From contig JAAVLZ010000013.1 in NCBI GenBank assembly GCA_012034405.1, positions 1-64,000 on the forward strand: a DNA stretch of 64,000 nt, written 5' to 3'. This stretch comes from Oscillospiraceae bacterium HV4-5-C5C (GTDB lineage: Bacteria > Bacillota > Clostridia > Saccharofermentanales > Fastidiosipilaceae). Both the position numbers and the translations under genes were made by a program. Positions 52,014-60,586 of the stretch are shown here, piece after piece. The stretch's first letter is position 1. Every line of letters begins with the position of its first letter. The notes under the pieces are model-generated. The model saw only the letters and a program-made list of their open reading frames with translations. It had not been told where the DNA came from and did no database searches.

Positions 52014-53891
52014 ATGGCGTTATACCGTGAGTGGCGGCCGTTGACTTTTGATCAGGTCGTTGAACAGGAGCATATTGTGGGACCGCTGAAACAAGCGGTT
52101 ATCAGCGGCGATATCGCTCACGCCTATTTGTTTACCGGCACCCGGGGCACCGGTAAAACGACCATGGCCAAAATTTTAGCCCGGGCGGTCAACTGCCTGC
52201 AGCCGCAGGCTGGCAATCCGTGCAATACCTGTGAGATTTGCCGGGGGATCCTGGACGGCACGCTGCTGGATGTGGCGGAAATTGACGCCGCCTCTAACAA
52301 CTCGGTGGATAATATTCGCCAGATAACAGAAGAAATTGTTTTCCTGCCTACCAAAGCAAAATATAAGGTTTATATCATTGATGAGGTCCATATGCTTTCC
52401 AGCGGGGCCTTCAATGCTTTGCTGAAAACCCTGGAGGAACCGCCGGCTCATGTTATTTTTATTCTGGCGACAACAGAACCGCAGCGGATCCCTGCTACCA
52501 TTTTGTCCCGCTGCCAGCGCTTTGATTTCAGGCGGATCACCTTAGGCGGCTTGAGCCGCCGTCTGCGCCAGATTGCGCAGCAGGAGCAGATCAAAATCGA
52601 TGACGACGCGGTCCATGAAATAGCCTTGCTGGCTGACGGCGCTATGCGCGATGCCATCAGCCTGCTGGATCAAGCCAAGACCAGCTTTCCGGAAGGCGCG
52701 ACCGGCGCGGATATCCTGAGCATGACCGGGCAGGTCAGCCGGAGTTTTTTGGCCGAACTGGCGGAGCATCTCTGTCAGGGTGAAGCCATGGCTGTGCTGC
52801 AGCAGGTGGATCAGCTCTTGGCGCAGGGACAGGATATGGTGCGCTTTGCTCACAATCTGGCCGCCTTTTACCGGGATCTCCTGGTTTGTGCCGTGGTGAG
52901 AGACAGCCGCAAACCCTCGGAAACCACCTTAACAGAGCTGGTGCACGCGAACAGCGAAGATCTGGCGCGCATGCAGACCGTCGCCGCAAGGTACCGGCAG
53001 GAAGACCTGATCCGCTACATCCGCCAGCTGGCTGAACTGTTGTCTGACCTGCGCTGGTCAACCAATCCGCGCACCTTGCTGGAGCTAAGCCTGCTCAAGC
53101 TGATGGCACCGACCGCGGCAGAACCGGCCGGGGTTCAGCTATCTGCGGCTGCGGCAGCCGGGGCAGCAGGCTCCCGGAATCAGCCTGTGACCGCAAACCC
53201 GTCGTCCGCAGCTGCTTTGCAGCGCGAAGCCACTGCGCCCGCGCCGCCTGACCGCACAGATGGCCTGGCGGGGGCTGTCGCGGCAGCCGTGCTGGAAACT
53301 GATCCAGGACCGGTTCCGATAGCTGAATTGAAACCTGCGGCGGCCAATGCCAGGCCTTTGACGGAACACCTGCCCCCTCTGCCGCAACCCGGGCCACAGG
53401 CAGGCGTCGCGTCTGCCGCGGCTCCCGGATCAGCTAGCGCGGCTCCCGCGCCTGCCGCGGCTCCGCTCTCACCTGACCTGGCGCGTGAGGCCGCCCAGAG
53501 GGCCAAAGAGGGCCAGGATCGCTGGCCGGAGATCCTGGAGCGACTGCGGCAGCAGGACATGTTCAGCTACCTCTTTGCCCGGCGCGCTCAGGTGGAGGCG
53601 GAGGCGGATTTGCTGGTACTCTACTTTGCCAAGCAAGAAAAAGCTAATTATAATGTATTCACGACCAGCCGCGGTCAGGAACCTCTGCTCAGGGCGGTCA
53701 GAGAGACCTTAGGTCATCCGCTGCGGCTGGCTTTCAGAGTCAGGGAGCAGGCCGGGCCCCGGCCGGACAGCGAACGATCTGAAACGGAAGCAGGGTTGGC
53801 GTGGCTGAACCGGCTGACGCAGGCCGCTCAGGCGCTGGGTATACCGGTCGACCGGTCAGAAGCGGAGCCTGAGGAAGAACAAAAATCTTAG
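52014..53891 (+). CDS. dnaX: DNA polymerase III subunit gamma/tau
   Basis: The clamp-loader ATPase, 625 residues. AAA+ module (1-240): YREWRPLTFDQVVEQEHIV, Walker A FTGTRGTGKTTMAKILARAV, the zinc cysteines CNTCEIC, Walker B IDEVHMLSSGAFNALLKTLE and sensor 1 ATTEPQRIPATILSRCQ. Domain III extends to about 360. A Pro/Ala-rich linker (370-500) and a tau-type C-terminal domain follow, including RWPEILERLRQQDMFSYLF. AAGGAGG precedes the start. It forms the usual replication-repair cluster with ybaB and recR. Only an A5 run occurs late in the gene, so programmed gamma frameshifting is not evident. Confidence 0.96.
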   Translation: MALYREWRPLTFDQVVEQEHIVGPLKQAVISGDIAHAYLFTGTRGTGKTTMAKILARAVNCLQPQAGNPCNTCEICRGILDGTLLDVAEIDAASNNSVDNIRQITEEIVFLPTKAKYKVYIIDEVHMLSSGAFNALLKTLEEPPAHVIFILATTEPQRIPATILSRCQRFDFRRITLGGLSRRLRQIAQQEQIKIDDDAVHEIALLADGAMRDAISLLDQAKTSFPEGATGADILSMTGQVSRSFLAELAEHLCQGEAMAVLQQVDQLLAQGQDMVRFAHNLAAFYRDLLVCAVVRDSRKPSETTLTELVHANSEDLARMQTVAARYRQEDLIRYIRQLAELLSDLRWSTNPRTLLELSLLKLMAPTAAEPAGVQLSAAAAAGAAGSRNQPVTANPSSAAALQREATAPAPPDRTDGLAGAVAAAVLETDPGPVPIAELKPAAANARPLTEHLPPLPQPGPQAGVASAAAPGSASAAPAPAAAPLSPDLAREAAQRAKEGQDRWPEILERLRQQDMFSYLFARRAQVEAEADLLVLYFAKQEKANYNVFTTSRGQEPLLRAVRETLGHPLRLAFRVREQAGPRPDSERSETEAGLAWLNRLTQAAQALGIPVDRSEAEPEEEQKS

Positions 53892-53957
53892 AACAGGTGC
53901 CAGGCTGGCTGTCAAGCCGGTGTGACCCTGAGTATCGATTAAGGATGGTTATCAGAT

Positions 53958-54296
53958 ATGGCAAGAAGAAACATGGGAATGGGCGGTTTTCCCGGCGGCA
54001 ACATGAACCAGTTGCTGCAGCAGGCTCAGAAAATGCAAAAAGACATGGCTAAGGCCCAGGAGGAGCTGGCCAATATGGTGGTTGAGGCCAGCAGCGGCGG
54101 CGGTCTGGTGACCTGCCGCATGAACGGCGAACATCAGCTGACTGAACTGCAGATTAATCCTGAGGCCCTGAATGCTGAGGATGCGGAAATGCTGCAGGAC
54201 GCGATTATCACCGCGGTCAATGAGGCCAGCCACAAGCTCGCCGCCGCCAGTGAGGAAAAACTGGGGCAGTTTGGTGCTCTGGCCAAGGGGCTTTGA
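53958..54296 (+). CDS. nucleoid-associated protein, YbaB/EbfC family
   Basis: 112 residues. A small DNA-binding dimer with the family pattern GGNMNQLLQQAQKMQKDMAK, EASSGGGLVTCRMNGEHQL and LEDAIITAVNEAS-like C-terminal helix (here LQDAIITAVNEAS). It lies between dnaX and recR, the invariant context of this family, and its stop codon falls 2 bases before the recR ATG. Confidence 0.94.
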   Translation: MARRNMGMGGFPGGNMNQLLQQAQKMQKDMAKAQEELANMVVEASSGGGLVTCRMNGEHQLTELQINPEALNAEDAEMLQDAIITAVNEASHKLAAASEEKLGQFGALAKGL

Positions 54297-54298
54297 GT

Positions 54299-54901
54299 AT
54301 GCCGGCCTTTCCGCCCGCTATCCATAAATTGGTGTCTCAGCTGGCTTCGTTGCCGGGTATCGGCCAAAAAAGCGCTCAAAGGCTGGCGTTTTATATCCTG
54401 AGTCAGCCGGCTGATTACGCCAGTCAGCTGTCAGCGGCTATTTCTCTGGCCCGGCAGGACGTAGCTCTGTGTTCCGAGTGCTTTAACCTGACTGAGACCG
54501 ATCCCTGTGAAATTTGCCGGGATGAAGGCCGCAATCATCATACAATCTGTGTGGTTGAAAGTCCGGCGGATGTCGCCGCGATGGAACGGACCCGGGAATA
54601 TGACGGGCTGTATCATGTCCTGCATGGCGCCATTAATCCTATGCAAAATATCGGCCCGGAGAACCTGCGGCTCAAAGAGCTGCTGACCCGTCTGACCCGG
54701 CATCCGGAGGTCGATGAGGTTATCCTGGCTACAAATGCGACGGTGGAAGGGGAGGCCACAGCCATGTACCTGGCCCGGCTGATCAAACCCAGCGGGATTA
54801 AAACCACCCGGATAGCACACGGGATACCCATGGGTACTAACCTGGAATATGCGGATGAAGTGACCCTGGGACGGGCTTTGGCAGGCCGCCAGCAATTATA
54901 G
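54299..54901 (+). CDS. recR: recombination mediator RecR
   Basis: RecR works with RecO and RecF to load RecA on gapped DNA. The 200-residue protein has the helix-hairpin-helix start FPPAIHKLVSQLASLPGIGQ, the zinc-finger cysteines CSECFNLTETDPCEIC, and a Toprim domain with VVESPADVAAMERT and TNATVEGEATAMYLA. The C-terminus GIPMGTNLEYADEVTLGRAL is highly conserved. ATG 54299 is chosen because it gives the usual short N-terminus and AAGGGG lies upstream; an in-frame TTG at 54293 overlaps the ybaB stop. Confidence 0.96.
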   Translation: MPAFPPAIHKLVSQLASLPGIGQKSAQRLAFYILSQPADYASQLSAAISLARQDVALCSECFNLTETDPCEICRDEGRNHHTICVVESPADVAAMERTREYDGLYHVLHGAINPMQNIGPENLRLKELLTRLTRHPEVDEVILATNATVEGEATAMYLARLIKPSGIKTTRIAHGIPMGTNLEYADEVTLGRALAGRQQL

Positions 54902-54927
54902 ACAGCCGGCTGCCGGATCGGCATTGA

Positions 54928-54953
54928 GCCGGGGGCTTTGACCCGGCCGTTTT
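54928..54953 (+). terminator. terminator of the dnaX-recR cluster
   Basis: GCCGGG and CCCGGC pair around an 8-base loop and are followed by CGTTTTT. Confidence 0.7.
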
Positions 54954-55156
54954 TGGAGATTTAGCCGGATTTAAGGCCACCAGAGCCGCAAGGCTTTGGC
55001 AGGGAGCTGAACCGCTTGCTGAGCGGAAGCTTGGTCAAAAAGACAAATAATCGACAATATAATAAATGATAACCGTTCTTTTGTCAGGAACTGAAGCGAC
55101 ATATCGCCGGATATTTAATCGAGAGAATTAATTCAAATAAAATTAACAATTATTCA

Positions 55157-55271
55157 TTGAAATCTGTCTGTCACTAAATTATTATGAGATAAAGATTACT
55201 CCTAATAGTAAGGTGGAAAATATGCTAATTCTGCCACCTTCACTACTATCACACCTTCAGGTTAGGGTGTG
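55157..55271 (+). promoter_or_regulatory. promoter and hairpin-rich leader of the MarR gene
   Basis: TTGAAA (55157-55162) and TATTAT (55180-55185) are 17 bases apart in an AT-rich stretch unlike the surroundings. The leader then forms AAGGTGG...CCACCTT (55210-55240) and CACACC...GGTGTG (55250-55271). The second hairpin ends 18 bases before the start codon. The AT-rich 55050-55210 block could also be a binding site for the AT-hook-like regulator itself. Confidence 0.55.
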
Positions 55272-55288
55272 GAGAAAGGACGGACAAG

Positions 55289-56086
55289 ATGACCTCGCAT
55301 TTTGACTCGAGTTTCAGTAATGAATCCGCGCCGGCTCCACGGAGCGGCAATAAGCATAAGGTCTTCCATTCCAAGATGACGGATGCCTATGCAATCAGTG
55401 AATTAGGTGTTGAGGAACCGGAAAAAACCAATGACACCTATTTTGAAGATCTGCTGGTGCAGACCCTGGGTGAGATCAACGTGATGTTTGAAAAGGTTGT
55501 GCACACGTTCTACGCGCCGTACGGGCTGACCTTTGTGCAGATTCCGGTTTTGATGACCTTGTTTAAAAATGGCCCGATGACCGTTTCGCAGCTGGGACGG
55601 ACGCTGGAAATCGGTTCCAGCAATATTACGCCCCTGTGCAAAAGATTGGAAAAGGCCGGCCTGGTGACCCGCAACCGGGATACCGTTGATCAACGGGTGG
55701 TTTACATCAATATCACGGATCACGCGCGCAATATTCTGCATAAAATCAGCATGGAGATCCGCAACAGTATTAAGGTGCAGCTGCTCAATCAGGAACAGCA
55801 GGACGCGGTCATTAAAGGGATGGAACTGCTGAAAGCTTATATGGGAGCTTTATTGGAATCTAATACCGTCGTGAAGGCCGCTAAACCCAAGCCCAAGCCC
55901 GGCCGGGTTGGCCGGCCCCGTCAAAAAGCCACCCCTACGCCGGAAGAACTGGCCCAGATGGGGTCCATTTTTACGCCGGCGGATGAAGGGGAAGCTTTAG
56001 ATGAGGCTGAGGATCCGGATGAGCTGTCAGCCGCGGCTGACCTTGACAGCGAGACGGAAGATGAAGAACCTGATCTGGAGCCCTGA
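55289..56086 (+). CDS. MarR-family regulator with AT-hook-like motif and acidic tail
   Basis: 265 residues, far longer than the usual 140-160. The MarR winged helix occupies about 50-190: VVHTFYAPYGLTFVQIPVLM, MTVSQLGRTLEIGSSNITPL, CKRLEKAGLVTRNRDTVDQR. A 45-residue N-terminal extension and a C-terminal tail flank it. The tail contains KPKPKPGRVGRPRQK (about 199-213), which has the GRP core of an AT-hook, followed by about 34 residues that are mostly Asp, Glu, Ala and Pro. The tail may add minor-groove binding and an interaction surface. Target genes are unknown; the AT-rich upstream region suggests autoregulation. A strong terminator follows. Confidence 0.85.
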   Translation: MTSHFDSSFSNESAPAPRSGNKHKVFHSKMTDAYAISELGVEEPEKTNDTYFEDLLVQTLGEINVMFEKVVHTFYAPYGLTFVQIPVLMTLFKNGPMTVSQLGRTLEIGSSNITPLCKRLEKAGLVTRNRDTVDQRVVYINITDHARNILHKISMEIRNSIKVQLLNQEQQDAVIKGMELLKAYMGALLESNTVVKAAKPKPKPGRVGRPRQKATPTPEELAQMGSIFTPADEGEALDEAEDPDELSAAADLDSETEDEEPDLEP

Positions 56087-56135
56087 AGCTGCAGCTTCGG
56101 AGCCCGTTTGAGCTGGCTCTTCAGAATGACTGATG

Positions 56136-56175
56136 GCAGTCTGTCTGGACGTACGTCCGGACAGACTGCTTTTTT
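56136..56175 (+). terminator. terminator of the MarR gene
   Basis: GCAGTCTGTCTGGACG pairs with CGTCCGGACAGACTGC (one T-G) around a two-base gap and runs into TTTTTT. Confidence 0.93.
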
Positions 56176-56256
56176 GCGGGCTGGCCGGATGTTCACCCGG
56201 CTCTTTTAGGTTTAAAATGAACGAGCTGAGTTTTGTTAAAGAAAGAGGCTGCTATT

Positions 56257-56805
56257 ATGGCTGAACAATACTATGAACTTCATGTCGCCGGGCTGACCCG
56301 TCAGCTGCCGGTCATGCCGATCAGTGAGGACACCGCTATTGCCGGCTTTGTTATCCTGGGTGATACGGAAATCGTGACTGCCGTGGCGCCTGAGCTGAAC
56401 GCCAAATTGCCGCCCTGCGATATCCTGGTAACGGCTGAAGCCAAGGGCATCCCGCTGGTAGCGGAAATGGCGCGCCTGCTGGGACATAAGCGTTATGTAG
56501 TGGCCCGTAAGGGTATGAAGCTTTATATGGAAGATCCGCTGATTGTGGATGTGGATTCCATCACCACTGCCGCCCACCAGAAACTATATCTGGATGGTAA
56601 GGACGCGGCGCGGATGAAGGGCCGCCGGGTAGCGATTATTGATGATGTGATCTCAACCGGCGAATCACTCAGAGCCCTGGAGGAGCTGGTAAACACCGCT
56701 GGCGGCCAGATTGTGGCCAGGGCTGCCATTCTGGCGGAGGGTGAAGCCATTGACCGGCCGGATATTGTCTACCTGGAGCCGCTGCCGCTCATTCCGCTTA
56801 AATGA
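56257..56805 (+). CDS. purine phosphoribosyltransferase (APRT-like)
   Basis: 182 residues with the type I phosphoribosyltransferase fold. The PRPP motif is VAIIDDVISTGESLRAL (about 128-144), and the pyrophosphate-loop region is AEAKGIPLVAEMARLLGHKR. The arrangement resembles adenine or xanthine phosphoribosyltransferase used in purine salvage. Regulatory relatives such as PurR have an added helix-turn-helix that is absent here. The start at 56257 follows AAAGAGG. It is monocistronic and ends at a very stable terminator. Confidence 0.85.
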   Translation: MAEQYYELHVAGLTRQLPVMPISEDTAIAGFVILGDTEIVTAVAPELNAKLPPCDILVTAEAKGIPLVAEMARLLGHKRYVVARKGMKLYMEDPLIVDVDSITTAAHQKLYLDGKDAARMKGRRVAIIDDVISTGESLRALEELVNTAGGQIVARAAILAEGEAIDRPDIVYLEPLPLIPLK

Positions 56806-56885
56806 AAACCGCCTGAAACGGGCAGACCGGTTCCGGGCAGGGTACCGGTCTGCCTAAATAGAAATGTTCATCTGCTGCTATTTAC

Positions 56886-56944
56886 AAACCGCTCTCAGGG
56901 GCCACGCCGGAGATATGGCCGGCGCGGCCCCTGAGAGCGGTTTT
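56886..56944. terminator. bidirectional terminator with 18-bp perfect stem
   Basis: AAACCGCTCTCAGGGGCC pairs perfectly with GGCCCCTGAGAGCGGTTT, followed by TTTG-type tail on the plus strand. The loop has its own GCCGG...CCGGC pairing. It separates the phosphoribosyltransferase from the convergent hydrolase gene. Confidence 0.9.
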
Positions 56945-56986
56945 GACGGGGAACGCAGCTTGCGGTGTGAACCTAGCCGCGGAAGT

Positions 56987-57640
56987 TTATGCTTCCGCTG
57001 TTTCCAGGGCGTGCTGGACACAGCGGGCGATCAGGAGATGGCCGGTAGCATTAGGATGAACCCGGTCGCTGGCCAGGGTCATATAGTGCCGTTTCTGAAG
57101 GAGCAGATCAAAGGCCTTTTGCGTGTCAACTAACAGATACTGGTCATTTTCTGCTGCCAGCCGGCGCACAATATCCGCGTATTGATCTACCATGGCCCGC
57201 ATGGGATCACTGCTGTGCAGTTCCATAAAAAACGGGGTCAGCAGGAGGATGCGGCGGCAAACCGGGCGGCTTAAGCGCAGCAGTTCCTGATAATTAGCCT
57301 CAAACTCCCCCGGAAGAATAAATTCCTTAGGATTGCCGGGGCCGTCAAATTGACGCCACACGTCATTGATGCCAATCAGAATGGAAAGCACCTCCGGCTG
57401 ATAAGCCAGTACATCACTGTCCCAGCGGTCCAGCAGGCGGCGGGTGGTGTCTCCTGAGATCGCCGTGTTCAGAATATTAAAATCCTGATCAGGATAATCC
57501 AGACTGAGAGAGGCGCAGACATAAGCGGGATAGGCCGTGCCCAGCCCGCCGGCATAGCCGCTGCCGACCGGGCGGTTGCGGCCGCAGTCAGTGACGGAAT
57601 CCCCGGTAAATAAAAGCGTTTCTTGAGGTTTCAGCAGCAT
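56987..57640 (-). CDS. SGNH/GDSL-family hydrolase
   Basis: 217 residues with the four SGNH blocks: FTGDSVTDCG (nucleophile Ser, about 15), the Gly of AISGDTT, Asn in LIGINDVWRQF, and catalytic Asp/His in SDRVHPNATGH (about 193-196). The family hydrolyses esters such as acetylated sugars or lysophospholipids. There is no signal peptide, so an intracellular deacetylase of imported acetylated oligosaccharides is plausible. The gene is divergent from a Gfo/Idh/MocA oxidoreductase, with shared repeats in the promoter region. Confidence 0.88.
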   Translation of the reverse strand: MLLKPQETLLFTGDSVTDCGRNRPVGSGYAGGLGTAYPAYVCASLSLDYPDQDFNILNTAISGDTTRRLLDRWDSDVLAYQPEVLSILIGINDVWRQFDGPGNPKEFILPGEFEANYQELLRLSRPVCRRILLLTPFFMELHSSDPMRAMVDQYADIVRRLAAENDQYLLVDTQKAFDLLLQKRHYMTLASDRVHPNATGHLLIARCVQHALETAEA

Positions 57641-57666
57641 ATAGCAGCTCCTTTCGCTCCTTGGTT

Positions 57667-57706
57667 TTGATCTTTTCCATTATAATGAATACAAGATCAA
57701 TGTAAA
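57667..57706. promoter_or_regulatory. divergent promoter region with inverted repeat
   Basis: TTGATCTT (57667-57674) and AAGATCAA (57693-57700) form an exact inverted repeat around back-to-back TATAAT hexamers (57681-57686 plus, 57684-57679 minus). On the minus strand TTTACA (57706-57701) lies 16 bases from the TATAAT. One regulator could control both the hydrolase and the oxidoreductase. Confidence 0.55.
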
Positions 57707-57750
57707 CGGCCTGACCGCAGGTAACTGGCTAGATTAAAGGAGATGAACAG

Positions 57751-58764
57751 ATGACTCAAAAAATCGGCATCATCGGCACCGGAGGCATAACAGAAGCGCA
57801 TTTGGAGGCACTGGCCAGCTTGCCGGGGGTTCAGATCTGCGCGATTGCCGGCCGCAATCAGGGCCGCGCGGCAAAACTTGCCGCAACCTATTTGCCGCAG
57901 CAGCTGCTGCATTTTTATGAATCTTACGAAAGTATGCTACTTAAAGAGCGGCTGGACGCGGTGTTTGTTACCCTGACGCCGCAGCTGCACGGCGAAATGG
58001 AAGTGGCGCTGGCCCAATCAGTGCCGGCGGTGTTTATTGAAAAACCGATTGCCAACCGGCTGGAACCGGTGCTGAAAGCGCGCGAGGCCTTTAAAAAGGC
58101 GGGTACTGTAGTGGCGACAGGTTACATGATGCGCTGGCAGCCCGGTGTGATAGCCGCGGAAAGCAGTTTGAGGGAAGCCGCGGAAGTACCGGTCACCCTG
58201 AGCGGCTGCTGGATCAATCCCATGCCGGGCGCATCCTGGTGGCGTCAGCAGGCGCTGTCCGGCGGCCAGTTTGTGGAGCAATGCACCCATATTGTTGATA
58301 CGGCCATAGTGCTGGCCGGTCCGATTACGGAAGTCAGCGCTATGGCCGCGCGGGGCTTTGTGCGGGACGTGCCGGATTACGATCTGGATGACGCGCTGGC
58401 GGTGACGGTCAGGACCGGAGCCGGCGGGGTGGGTACGTTTATAACCGGCTGCTATCAGGCTGGCGGACAGACCGGACGGGTAGGCCTGGAGCTAAGCAGT
58501 ATCACCAGACAATTCAGCTTTTCCGGCTGGCGCGCGGATTTGCTGCTGCGTGAAGGCAGTAACCCGCCACGCAAGCTCGCGGGTCTGGAGCGCGAGGCTA
58601 TTTTCAGACGGGAAGATGAGGCTTTTTTGCAGGCGGCTGCCGCGGGAGATGCCAGCGGGCTGAGATCAGATTATGACAGCGCCTTGGAGACGCTGGCGGT
58701 GACGCTGGCGGCGGTGCAGTCGGCGCGGGATAACCGGACAGTCAGACTGACGGAGCTCTTGTGA
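57751..58764 (+). CDS. Gfo/Idh/MocA-family oxidoreductase
   Basis: 337 residues. The N-terminal Rossmann fold binds NAD(P) (IGIIGTGGITEAHLEALASL), with VFVTLTPQLHGEMEVALAQS and FIEKPIANRLE giving the family EKP motif (Lys in KPIA). The C-terminal alpha/beta domain carries GGQFVEQCTHIVDTA, matching the usual GGxxxDxxxH block except that the Asp reads Glu. Substrates of the family are sugars, inositols or related alcohols; none can be assigned. AAAGGAGATG precedes the start. The stop overlaps the ylmH start. Confidence 0.88.
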   Translation: MTQKIGIIGTGGITEAHLEALASLPGVQICAIAGRNQGRAAKLAATYLPQQLLHFYESYESMLLKERLDAVFVTLTPQLHGEMEVALAQSVPAVFIEKPIANRLEPVLKAREAFKKAGTVVATGYMMRWQPGVIAAESSLREAAEVPVTLSGCWINPMPGASWWRQQALSGGQFVEQCTHIVDTAIVLAGPITEVSAMAARGFVRDVPDYDLDDALAVTVRTGAGGVGTFITGCYQAGGQTGRVGLELSSITRQFSFSGWRADLLLREGSNPPRKLAGLEREAIFRREDEAFLQAAAAGDASGLRSDYDSALETLAVTLAAVQSARDNRTVRLTELL

Positions 58765-59507
58765 AAGGGACAGCCGGTCAGAATCCCGCTGCGGCTGATT
58801 TAATCAAGCAGGCGCTTTCCCGTGGTTCTGCCAGCACACATTTCCTGAATCCGGTTGAAGCGGAAGCATTAAGGCTGGCTGTGGCCGGACAGCGACAGGC
58901 GGTTACACTGACTTTTTATGGCGGCTTTGAGGGGGCGGAGCGCCAGCTGGCCGTAGTGACAGAGCTGAGGAGCGCGCCTTGCGCGGCAGCGGATGTGATC
59001 AGCGCCGTGGCGGTCCGTCACCGGCCGCAGGATGAGCTGGGCCACCGGGATCTGTTAGGCGCGGTGCTGGGCCTGGGCCTGAAGCGTGAGGCTATCGGTG
59101 ATATTGTGCCCGGTCCGGTCGCCTATCTGATTTGCCAGAGCAGTCTGGCTGACTTTATTGCCGCTGAGCTGACTCAGGTCGGCCCCTTTGGCGTGACTGC
59201 CGGGGTGATACCGCTGGGGGCGCTGCCGCCGCGGCTGGAGCAGCTGGAAGAGCAGACGGGTACGGTTGCCTCAGCCCGCCTGGATGCGGTCCTGGCGGCG
59301 ATCTTCCATCTGGCCCGCGGCAAGGCTTCAGCTTACATTTTGTCCGGCAAGGTGCAGCTGGCTTGCGCTTTGTGCCAGAAACCGGATCGTGAGGTCAGCA
59401 GTGGCCAGGTCATATCCGTCCGCGGGCTGGGCCGGGCCAAAATACTCACGCTGGGCGGTCAGAGCCGCAAAGGGCGGTTGATCATCCGCTACGGCCGCTA
59501 TATTTAA
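58761..59507 (+). CDS. YlmH-family S4-domain RNA-binding protein
   Basis: 248 residues with YlmH landmarks: FYGGFEGAERQLAVV, LGHRDLLGAVLGLGLKREAI with GDI following, and GTVASARLDAVLAAIFHLAR. A C-terminal S4 domain (about 180-245) binds RNA. YlmH acts on stalled ribosomes and is normally encoded in the sepF-ylmG-divIVA division cluster. Here it is coupled by an ATG-less GTG start that overlaps the stop of an oxidoreductase gene by 4 bases, an unusual location. The first 25 residues are an unusual Ala-rich start. Confidence 0.88.
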   Translation: MKGTAGQNPAAADLIKQALSRGSASTHFLNPVEAEALRLAVAGQRQAVTLTFYGGFEGAERQLAVVTELRSAPCAAADVISAVAVRHRPQDELGHRDLLGAVLGLGLKREAIGDIVPGPVAYLICQSSLADFIAAELTQVGPFGVTAGVIPLGALPPRLEQLEEQTGTVASARLDAVLAAIFHLARGKASAYILSGKVQLACALCQKPDREVSSGQVISVRGLGRAKILTLGGQSRKGRLIIRYGRYI

Positions 59508-59572
59508 CGGACCACCCATTACAGATGAATCGCTCTGAGATCGGCGCTCAAACGAGCGGCAAAAACTGTGGC

Positions 59573-59617
59573 AATCAAAAAAGAAAAACCGCTGTGATGC
59601 CGATATCACAGCGGTTT
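59573..59617 (-). terminator. terminator of tRNA-Ser
   Basis: AAACCGCTGTGAT pairs perfectly with ATCACAGCGGTTT (59586-59617). On the minus strand it ends in a long T-rich tail (TTTTTCTTTTTTG). Confidence 0.9.
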
Positions 59618-59621
59618 CAGC

Positions 59622-59710
59622 TGGCGGAGAGAGTGGGATTCGAACCCACGGTGGTTTGACCCACGCCGGTTTTCAAGACCGGTGCCTTAAGCCAGCTCGA
59701 CCATCTCTCC
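59622..59710 (-). tRNA. tRNA-Ser (anticodon UGA)
   Basis: On the minus strand the 7-bp acceptor GGAGAGA pairs with TCTCTCC. The anticodon loop CTTGAAA gives anticodon TGA (59675-59673), a long class II variable arm follows, and the T-loop reads GGTTCGAATCC. The 3' CCA is encoded (59624-59622). The long variable arm and anticodon identify serine. Confidence 0.97.
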
Positions 59711-59992
59711 ATATCAATTGGTGCGGACCGTTCCATATTTTAAAGCCTTTGGGCGCTGCCGTCAACTAAAACTTACCCGCAGCTGAACCGCTGTAACCTT
59801 TCCGGGTCACCTGCAGGCTGGTAAATTGCTGGCACGACCCTTTGACCGGTTGGAGCAACCGGAACGTTATTCTACAATAACCCACGGAGCCCGCAGGCCT
59901 TACCTGCCTGACCCGGGGGCGGCCGGCGTAGATCGCAAGGAGCATCTGGACTCTTTCCCTCCTAAGGAAGCCGCTTATTAAAGGAGCTGATT

Positions 59993-60586
59993 ATGGAAAA
60001 ACTGGTTGTTACCACCCTTTTACTGAATCTGTTTGCTATTTTAACCATCAGGCTGAGACCCAGGCTCTTTAAAGTGAAACTGTTCCGGCCCATGGTCAAA
60101 AATTTTCACCTGTCCTTATTGCCGGCCGCAGCCTTTATGCTGGGCTTCCTGATCTTTTTGGGCTTTTCCTATTGGGCTGCATACAGCGGCAGTAAAGTAT
60201 TAACTGTGGTGGCCACCGTTGTCTTGCTCCTGGGCTGCCTGGGCTGGCTGCTGCTGCTGCCCAACGCCGGTTACCTGATCACGGAACTCAATATGACCCA
60301 CCGGCAGGAAGATGAGCATGAAGTACCCATTTGGTATGACATTGTGTCCATCCTGAGTTTTGCCCTGTCCGGGATTGCCAATACCCTTTTAAATCTGGCG
60401 GCGCTGGAATATGCCATCCTGATTATCTGGGACCCGTCACCGCTCACCCTGGGCGATTACTGGGCTTTACAGGGAATAGCCCTGCTGGCGTTGATTCTGG
60501 TGGCCGTTGGCGTGTACCTGGGACGGGCTGTCCGCTTTAATTCCTGGGATGTTCTGCATCCCGGCCGGTTTTGGAAAAAATGCTGA
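59993..60586 (+). CDS. DUF1361-like membrane protein, main frame
   Basis: 197 residues with five or so hydrophobic segments. The core segments LLLLPNAGYLITELNMTH, VPIWYDIVSILSFAL and the late YLGRAVRFNSWDVL match the DUF1361 family pattern (LPNAPY, WYD, G-x-x-RxNSWD). The reading frame stops at 60586, immediately after GGAAAAAATGCTGA. The missing C-terminal hydrophobic part is encoded in the -1 frame directly after. Function of the family is unknown. AAAGGAG precedes the start. Confidence 0.8.
   Translation: MEKLVVTTLLLNLFAILTIRLRPRLFKVKLFRPMVKNFHLSLLPAAAFMLGFLIFLGFSYWAAYSGSKVLTVVATVVLLLGCLGWLLLLPNAGYLITELNMTHRQEDEHEVPIWYDIVSILSFALSGIANTLLNLAALEYAILIIWDPSPLTLGDYWALQGIALLALILVAVGVYLGRAVRFNSWDVLHPGRFWKKC

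Noticed and set aside
53625-53665. Programmed frameshift in dnaX giving a gamma form
   Set aside because: Only five consecutive A residues occur in CAAGAAAAAGC and the site is near the C-terminus, unlike the A6G slippery site of E. coli.
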